A DNA stretch of 11,473 bases from Bordetella parapertussis. GTDB taxonomy: Bacteria; Pseudomonadota; Gammaproteobacteria; Burkholderiales; Burkholderiaceae_B. Positions within the stretch are counted from its first letter, which is position 1. Every line of letters begins with the position of its first letter. Made by a program: the position numbers and the translations under genes. The stretch spans positions 1 through 11,473 of the forward strand of contig CAMBLP010000062.1 in assembly GCA_945868195.1 (NCBI GenBank). The letters run 5' to 3'. The notes under the pieces were generated by a model, which saw only the letters and a list, made by a program, of their open reading frames with translations, had not been told where the DNA came from and searched no databases. Shown here piece after piece: positions 6,816 to 11,473 of this stretch.

Positions 6816-8096
6816 ATGAAACTACTTGTTATTGGCTCGGGTGGTCGTGAACACGCATTGGCCTGGCGCTTATTGCAATCCAAACGTGTCGAGCACGTCT
6901 ATGTTGCCCCTGGTAACGGCGGTACAGCGTTAATGAAAGGAGCCTCTAATGTCGCCCTGTCCGACCCTCTGGCGTTAGCAGACTTTGTGCGTGCACAAGA
7001 TATCGCTTTGACGGTGGTGGGGCCCGAAGCACCGTTGGCACAAGGTGTCGTTGATACGTTTCGTACTCAAAGGCTCAAAATTTTTGGACCCACGCGCGCC
7101 GCCGCGCAACTCGAAAGCTCCAAAGACTTTGCCAAAGCCTTCATGGTGCGTCACCGCATTCCAACCGCCGCATACCAAACCTTTACCGACCCTACTGCCG
7201 CCCATGCGTATGTAGGCGCTCAGGGTGCACCTATCGTTATTAAAGCCGATGGTTTAGCCGCGGGCAAAGGAGTTGTCGTGGCGACAACTCTGGACGAAGC
7301 ACACGCAGCGGTCGACGCAATGCTGGGGGACGGCTCTCTCGGCGCCGCTGGTGCGCGCGTCGTGATTGAGGAATGCCTGCTCGGCGAAGAAGCTAGCTTT
7401 ATCGTTTTATGCGATGGCAAAAATATTTTCCCACTCGCGACCAGCCAAGATCACAAACGCCTCAAAGATGCCGACCAAGGGCCCAACACGGGCGGCATGG
7501 GCGCTTATTCTCCCGCTCCGGTCGTCACTCCCATCATTTTTGATCGCGTCATGAAAGAGGTGATCTATCCGACCATCGCGGGCATGGCCGCAGACGGCAT
7601 TCCCTTTACGGGATTTTTATATGCAGGCTTGATGATCGGCGAGGGCAATGCAGCGAGCTGTCCAATTAAAGTACTTGAATTCAATTGCAGAATGGGTGAT
7701 CCGGAAACCCAACCTATCATGATGCGCATCCGCAGCGATCTCTTGTCAGTCTTTGAGCATGCCGTCAATGGCACGCTTGATCAGGCAACAATCGACTGGG
7801 ATCCTAGAACGGCTCTCGGTGTTGTGATGGCAAGCGACAACTACCCTGGCACACCGCGTCTCGGCGACATCATCACAGGCATTCCACCTGAAACCTCTGA
7901 GTGCGTGGTGTTTCATGCAGGCACGACACTCAACAATGATCTTCTCCAGACCAGCGGCGGTCGCGTGCTGTGTGTCACCGCGCTCGATGATACGGTGCGC
8001 GCCACACAAAAAAGGGCCTATGACGCGGTCCATCAGATCCAGTTCCATGGGGCGCAATACAGAAACGATATTGGCTGGCGAGCACTGGAGTCGTGA
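6816..8096 (+). CDS. purD: Phosphoribosylamine-glycine ligase (GAR synthetase)
   Basis: PurD joins phosphoribosylamine and glycine with ATP, the second step of de novo purine synthesis. The 426-aa protein is family length (E. coli 429). Motifs appear in order: GSGGREHAL (7-15), VGPEAPL (68-74), the ATP-grasp segment KADGLAAGKG (143-152), NTGGMGAYSP (224-233) and EFNCRMGDPETQ (288-299) with its metal-binding acidic residues. The start is fixed by the conserved MKLLVIGSGG; AGGA lies about 10 nt upstream. It starts 6 nt after yebC and ends 3 nt before hemF, so it is almost certainly in the same transcript. No PurR-like site is recognised near it. Confidence 0.97.
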   Translation: MKLLVIGSGGREHALAWRLLQSKRVEHVYVAPGNGGTALMKGASNVALSDPLALADFVRAQDIALTVVGPEAPLAQGVVDTFRTQRLKIFGPTRAAAQLESSKDFAKAFMVRHRIPTAAYQTFTDPTAAHAYVGAQGAPIVIKADGLAAGKGVVVATTLDEAHAAVDAMLGDGSLGAAGARVVIEECLLGEEASFIVLCDGKNIFPLATSQDHKRLKDADQGPNTGGMGAYSPAPVVTPIIFDRVMKEVIYPTIAGMAADGIPFTGFLYAGLMIGEGNAASCPIKVLEFNCRMGDPETQPIMMRIRSDLLSVFEHAVNGTLDQATIDWDPRTALGVVMASDNYPGTPRLGDIITGIPPETSECVVFHAGTTLNNDLLQTSGGRVLCVTALDDTVRATQKRAYDAVHQIQFHGAQYRNDIGWRALES

Positions 8097-8099
8097 CAC

Positions 8100-9041
8100 A
8101 TGAGTCATAATGCCTTGGAATCAAACATCGATTCAATCGTAGATTTGCCAGCCGTTCGCCAATATCTACTCGGTCTGCAGCAATCTATCGTGACCGCTCT
8201 TGAAAAAGTAGATGGCGAATCGTTTCATCGCGATGAGTGGACGCGCGCCGAAGGAGGCGGGGGCATCTCCCGTCTCATTGAAGGCGGCTCGCTGTTTGAG
8301 CGTGCCGGTGTGTTGTTTAGTCATGTCAAAGGGATGACCCTCCCACCTTCTGCCACGCTCCATCGTCCCGAAGTCGCGGGTCGACCCTGGGAAGCGATGG
8401 GTGTATCGATGGTTTTACATCCACGCAACCCCTACATTCCAACAACACACATGAACGTGCGCATGTTTGTAGCAAAGGCCGCAGAAGGCTCGGATCAAAA
8501 AGATATTTTTTGGTTTGGTGGTGGCATGGACTTGACGCCCTACTATCCCTTTGAAGAGGATGCAGAACATTTCCATCGCGTGAATCGTGATGCGCTCGCT
8601 CCACACAGCGACACTGCCTATGCCGATTATAAAAAATGGTGTGATGAGTATTTCTATTTAAAACACCGTAATGAAACACGCGGCGTGGGTGGTGTTTTTT
8701 TTGATGATCTTAGCGCCAAAGGCTTCGATGCATCCTTCGCCCTCGTGCGCTCTGTCGGTGATGCGTTTTTGTCGGCCTATATGCCAATCGTAGAAAAACG
8801 TCGTGGCCTTGAGTACGGAGAACGCGAAAGGGATTTCCAAGCATATCGCAGAGGTCGCTACGTAGAGTTCAATCTTGTTTTTGACCGAGGCACGCTTTTT
8901 GGGTTGCAATCTGGAGGACGCACCGAATCGATCTTGCTCTCCATGCCCCCCATGGCCGCTTGGCGTTACAACTGGCAACCTCAACCTGGAACACCCGAAG
9001 CGCATCTCGCCGACTTTCTCAAACCAAGGCAGTGGGTCTAA
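8100..9041 (+). CDS. hemF: Oxygen-dependent coproporphyrinogen III oxidase
   Basis: HemF converts coproporphyrinogen III to protoporphyrinogen IX with O2, a late cytoplasmic step of haem synthesis; anaerobes use the unrelated HemN. At 313 aa it is slightly longer than E. coli HemF (299). Family blocks seen are [13 protein letters not shown] (51-63), [19 protein letters not shown] (107-125), [17 protein letters not shown] (139-155), [17 protein letters not shown] (188-204) and [20 protein letters not shown] (254-273). His107, His117, His157 or His159, and His189 fit the conserved histidines. GGAG (8087-8090) lies 9 nt before the ATG and inside the end of purD, which suggests coupled translation. 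The stop overlaps the nadD start by one base. Confidence 0.97.
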   Translation: MSHNALESNIDSIVDLPAVRQYLLGLQQSIVTALEKVDGESFHRDEWTRAEGGGGISRLIEGGSLFERAGVLFSHVKGMTLPPSATLHRPEVAGRPWEAMGVSMVLHPRNPYIPTTHMNVRMFVAKAAEGSDQKDIFWFGGGMDLTPYYPFEEDAEHFHRVNRDALAPHSDTAYADYKKWCDEYFYLKHRNETRGVGGVFFDDLSAKGFDASFALVRSVGDAFLSAYMPIVEKRRGLEYGERERDFQAYRRGRYVEFNLVFDRGTLFGLQSGGRTESILLSMPPMAAWRYNWQPQPGTPEAHLADFLKPRQWV

Positions 9042-9637
9042 TGCGCATCGGACTGCTTGGCGGAAGCTTCGACCCGGTACACAAAGCACATCTATCGTTG
9101 GCTCAAGCCGCCCTCGCCTCACTCAACTTGGATCAAGTACAACTGATTCCCGCAGGCCAACCCTGGCAAAGAGCACCTCTTGGTGCAAGTCCTGAGCATC
9201 GACTCGAGATGCTCAAGCGCGCGACACGCGATATCAATGCCTTTGAAGTTAACCCTATTGAAATACACAGAATCGGCCCAACCTATACAATTGAAACATT
9301 GCAAGCACTCGACCCTGCACATGAGTATTTCTGGATTTTGGGTGCCGACCAATTAACAAATTTTTGTACCTGGCATCGATGGACGGACGTTGTTGAGCGC
9401 GTGCATCTCGCTGTGGCACAACGACCAGGGTCAACGCTCGTTGCGCCAGATGCTCTAAAGCAATGGCTCAGCACACATCAACGCAAGCTTTTAGATATTC
9501 CCTTTCCACCGCTGGATATTTCAGCCACAGCCATCCGTCAGCGGATTGCACAAAAGCAGCCCGCACAGGACCTCCTACCTGAGGTTGTTGAGCAATACAT
9601 TCTCGAGCACGGACTCTACCGTCCGCTCAAAGCCTAA
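9041..9637 (+). CDS. nadD: Nicotinate-nucleotide adenylyltransferase
   Basis: NadD adenylates nicotinate mononucleotide to deamido-NAD, an essential step of NAD synthesis. The frame is open from 8960, but the conserved N-terminus [17 protein letters not shown] starts at the ATG at 9041, giving 198 aa (E. coli 213). The nucleotidyltransferase signature GGSFDPVHKAH is at 7-17, GPTYTIETL at 79-87, GADQL at 101-105, WHRW at 111-114 and DISATAIRQRI at 159-169; the last is the second nucleotide-binding motif (ISxTxIR). The start overlaps the hemF stop in a TAATG junction, the classic arrangement for reinitiation by a terminating ribosome. rsfS follows after 11 nt, a pairing found very widely in bacteria. 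Confidence 0.96.
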   Translation: MRIGLLGGSFDPVHKAHLSLAQAALASLNLDQVQLIPAGQPWQRAPLGASPEHRLEMLKRATRDINAFEVNPIEIHRIGPTYTIETLQALDPAHEYFWILGADQLTNFCTWHRWTDVVERVHLAVAQRPGSTLVAPDALKQWLSTHQRKLLDIPFPPLDISATAIRQRIAQKQPAQDLLPEVVEQYILEHGLYRPLKA

Positions 9638-9648
9638 TAGGATTATTT

Positions 9649-10119
9649 ATGGACATCACCAAACTACAACGTACCGTTGTCGACGCCCTCGAGGATGTCA
9701 AAGCGCAAGATATTCGTGTATTTAGCACAACGCATATGACAAGTCTTTTTGATCGCGTCATCATTGCTTCGGCAACGTCTAATCGACAAACACGCGCCTT
9801 GGCTTCAAATGTCGCGGAAAAAGTCAAAGCTATCGGCGGAGAAGTCATTGCGACCGAGGGCGAAGAAACAGGCGAATGGGTACTCGTCGATGTGGGCGAC
9901 ATCATCGTTCACATTATGCAGCCTGCAATTCGCGCCTACTACAATCTCGAAGAAGTATGGGGCGAAAAACCAGTCAGAATGAAGCTGGCGCCAGAATCGA
10001 CTCGCCCGGCAGTCGCTGCAAGTGATGTCGCCTTTGACCCCATGATCACGACCGACGAACCAACTGGACGTCGTGCCGCAAGCCGTGCCTCTTCTCGACC
10101 CACACGCTCTAACCGCTAA
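9649..10119 (+). CDS. rsfS: Ribosomal silencing factor RsfS
   Basis: RsfS (YbeB/Iojap family) binds ribosomal protein L14 on the large subunit and blocks joining with the small subunit, damping translation when nutrients are short. Residues 1 to about 109 are the complete core: VVDALEDVKAQDI, the FDRVIIASATSNRQTRA stretch, then GEWVLVDVGDIIVHIMQPAIR and a Trp in EEVWGEKPV. The E. coli protein is 105 aa; this one is 156, with a C-terminal tail of about 45 residues that is Ala/Ser/Thr/Arg-rich, ends in several arginines and looks disordered. AGGA (9639-9642) is 6 nt before the ATG. Its place between nadD and rlmH is the common bacterial order. Identity is secure; the tail's role is unknown. Confidence 0.95.
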   Translation: MDITKLQRTVVDALEDVKAQDIRVFSTTHMTSLFDRVIIASATSNRQTRALASNVAEKVKAIGGEVIATEGEETGEWVLVDVGDIIVHIMQPAIRAYYNLEEVWGEKPVRMKLAPESTRPAVAASDVAFDPMITTDEPTGRRAASRASSRPTRSNR

Positions 10120-10161
10120 GCGCTATAAAAGGTCTACAGCAAAGTCGCACTCAGCCTCAAT

Positions 10162-10632
10162 ATGAAAATTCTCATCCTCGCCGTGGGTCACCGTATGCCA
10201 GAATGGGTGAACGCAGCGTGGGATGAGTACGCTAAACGCATGCCCGCTGACTGGGCGATTACGCTCAAAGAAATAAAGCCCGAATCCAGAACCAGCGGCA
10301 AAACGCCACAGCAAATGATGGCAGCAGAAGGCAAGCGTATTGAGGCCGCTATTCCAGAGCACACTTTACGCGTGGCTCTCGATGAACATGGTAAAGATCT
10401 GACGACTCAAGCCTTTGCGACAAAACTCCAAACCTGGCATCAAAGTCATCAACACATCACCATCATTATTGGTGGGCCTGACGGCTTGGACGCTGATCTC
10501 AAGGCATCATGCGACGGTTTGCTTAGATTGTCGTCCATGACCATGCCACACCCCATGGTACGTGTCGTCTTAATCGAACAGATCTATCGTGCTTGGTCGA
10601 TTCTAAATAATCATCCCTACCATCGAGTCTGA
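10162..10632 (+). CDS. rlmH: 23S rRNA pseudouridine-1915 N3-methyltransferase
   Basis: RlmH is a small SPOUT-fold methyltransferase that uses S-adenosylmethionine to methylate pseudouridine 1915 in helix 69 of 23S rRNA, on the assembled 70S ribosome. The 156-aa length is normal. The SAM-binding knot is visible: IIGGPDGL (102-109), then [20 protein letters not shown] and a C-terminal YHR (153-155) that belongs to the active site. The start [13 protein letters not shown] matches the family; the Shine-Dalgarno is poor. The 42-nt gap after rsfS is the largest within the cluster. It contains TATAAA (10124-10129) but no matching -35, so I do not call a promoter. maf starts 5 nt after the stop. Confidence 0.96.
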   Translation: MKILILAVGHRMPEWVNAAWDEYAKRMPADWAITLKEIKPESRTSGKTPQQMMAAEGKRIEAAIPEHTLRVALDEHGKDLTTQAFATKLQTWHQSHQHITIIIGGPDGLDADLKASCDGLLRLSSMTMPHPMVRVVLIEQIYRAWSILNNHPYHRV

Positions 10633-10637
10633 TTTCA

Positions 10638-11297
10638 ATGAAGTCAACGCTATATTTAGCCTCAGCAAGCCCACGTCGTCATGCGCTTTTGAACCAAATC
10701 GGTATCAAACACGAAGTGCTCGATGTGCCCTCACCGCCTGGCGAGGATGAGCCAAAAATGGAGACAGAAACTCCACTGGCGTATGTGCAGCGGACTGCCT
10801 TAGATAAAGCGATACGTGCCCAACACTGGCTCGCTCAAAATAATCTAACGAGCTTTAGTGCAAAAGACCATGTTTCGATACTGACAGCAGACACCACGGT
10901 TGCGCTTGGCACACTTGTACTTGGAAAGCCCAATGATGATCAAGAGGCAGCAAAAATACTGCGCCTACTTTCAGGCCAAACACATACCGTATTGACGGCT
11001 CTCGTCTTATCCCGAGCAAATCCACACGAAATGCCAGATGATCCTTCATCAATGCGTGCTGCAACAATCAATTGGAAACATTCAACAGCACTTTCGATCA
11101 CCCAAGTCAGCTTCAGTGAACTCACAGATGATCTGATCAATGAGTACATCGCAACAAAAGAACCATTTGGAAAAGCTGGCGCTTATGGAATTCAAGGCTA
11201 TGCGGCGAAATTCATTCAGCGAATAGAAGGCAGCTATACAGGTGTGATGGGATTACCACTCTACGAAACAAGTGCGCTGATCCAAGAAATAAGTTAA
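10638..11297 (+). CDS. maf: Maf-family nucleoside triphosphate pyrophosphatase (YhdE type)
   Basis: Maf proteins hydrolyse nucleoside triphosphates to monophosphates and pyrophosphate, removing unwanted or modified nucleotides. Of the two bacterial types this resembles YhdE, which prefers dTTP and UTP, more than YceF (7-methyl-GTP). Seen in the 219-aa sequence: SASPRR near the N-terminus (9-14), TADTT (83-87) with the expected catalytic Asp85, GKP (96-98), LSGQTHTVLTALVL (111-124), GKAGAYGIQG (178-187) and EGSYTGVMGLPLYET (197-211). Compared with E. coli YhdE there are extra residues at about 126-148, before the strand SITQVSF. It is the last gene of the run; terminators and a converging rRNA operon follow. 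Substrate preference is inferred from similarity only. Confidence 0.93.
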   Translation: MKSTLYLASASPRRHALLNQIGIKHEVLDVPSPPGEDEPKMETETPLAYVQRTALDKAIRAQHWLAQNNLTSFSAKDHVSILTADTTVALGTLVLGKPNDDQEAAKILRLLSGQTHTVLTALVLSRANPHEMPDDPSSMRAATINWKHSTALSITQVSFSELTDDLINEYIATKEPFGKAGAYGIQGYAAKFIQRIEGSYTGVMGLPLYETSALIQEIS

Positions 11298-11299
11298 TT

Positions 11300-11335
11300 A
11301 AAATAATAAAAAAGGGCTCAAAGAATCCATCGCCC
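11300..11335 (-). terminator. Weak second terminator of the rRNA operon
   Basis: Read on the minus strand, GGGC (11335-11332) can pair with GCCC (11317-11314) around a 14-nt loop and is followed directly by six T's and a further T-rich stretch. The 4-bp stem is short for a terminator, but its place just after the strong 15-bp hairpin fits the tandem terminators common at rRNA operon ends. In the plus direction there is no T-tract after it. Confidence 0.3.
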
Positions 11336-11340
11336 AAAGA

Positions 11341-11373
11341 CAAAACCCCTCAGGCAAGGCCTGAGGGGTTTTG
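11341..11373. terminator. Strong bidirectional terminator between maf and 5S rRNA
   Basis: CAAAACCCCTCAGGC (11341-11355) pairs perfectly with its complement at 11359-11373 around a 3-nt loop, AAG, giving a 15-bp stem with a G+C-rich body and an A4/T4 base. The T's belong to the stem on either strand rather than forming a long separate tract. It lies about 10 nt after the 5S 3' end (minus strand) and 43 nt after the maf stop (plus strand), so it can end both converging transcripts. Confidence 0.88.
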
Positions 11374-11382
11374 AGGGTAAGA

Positions 11383-11473
11383 GCTTGACGATGACCTACT
11401 TTCACAGACGTACGTCCACTATCATCGGCGCTAAGGTGTTTCACGGTCCTGTTCGGGATGGGAAGGGGTGGGA
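11383..11473 (-). rRNA. rrf: 5S ribosomal RNA, partial (5' end outside window)
   Basis: The reverse complement reads CCACCCCTTCCCATCCCGAA, continues through CAGGACCGTGAAAC and GCGCCGATGATAGTGG, and ends GTGAAAGTAGGTCATCGTCA. These are the diagnostic middle and 3' parts of a betaproteobacterial 5S rRNA. About 90 of the expected 115 or so nucleotides are present; the gene runs off the right edge, where 23S and 16S genes should follow in minus orientation. The exact 3' end is uncertain by a few bases. No tRNA lies between it and the terminator. Confidence 0.95.

Noticed and set aside
8658..9122. 154-codon minus-strand ORF over hemF and nadD
   Set aside because: It is fully antisense to two well-supported conserved genes and has no recognisable domain.

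Overview
The window reads as chromosomal core DNA of a betaproteobacterium, most likely Burkholderiales and perhaps Alcaligenaceae-like. Three things point there: the gene order yebC-purD-hemF-nadD-rsfS-rlmH-maf, the pepN-fbp pair, and a 5S rRNA 3' part of betaproteobacterial type. Base composition is moderate and fairly even. I see no transposase, phage gene, CRISPR array or tRNA. Placement below order level is inference.

Layout. (1) Positions 1-208 hold no conventional gene but are well organised on the minus strand: a strong candidate Fur box (164-182), a very good Shine-Dalgarno, a 21-codon ORF (85-150) and a 12-bp intrinsic terminator (24-53). This is the most interesting part of the window, as it looks like a small iron-regulated transcription unit. 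(2) A TauD/TfdA-family Fe(II)/2-oxoglutarate dioxygenase lies on the minus strand (209-1045), divergent from (3) pepN (aminopeptidase N) and fbp (fructose-1,6-bisphosphatase) on the plus strand. (4) A zeta-crystallin-type quinone oxidoreductase (minus strand) converges on fbp with 11 bp between stop codons. It diverges from (5) a tight seven-gene plus-strand run, yebC-purD-hemF-nadD-rsfS-rlmH-maf, with gaps from 42 nt down to a 1-nt overlap. (6) A 15-bp bidirectional terminator separates maf from the 3' end of an rRNA operon arriving on the minus strand; its 5S gene is cut by the window edge.

How the genes work together. The long cluster is housekeeping: YebC (translation/regulation), PurD (purine synthesis), HemF (aerobic haem synthesis), NadD (NAD synthesis), RsfS and RlmH (large ribosomal subunit silencing and 23S rRNA modification) and Maf (nucleotide pyrophosphatase). 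HemF and the dioxygenase both use O2, which fits an organism able to live aerobically. PepN and Fbp serve peptide turnover and gluconeogenesis. Most of the window is ordinary; the leftmost 200 bp and the qor/yebC intergenic palindrome are the parts not explained by known genes.
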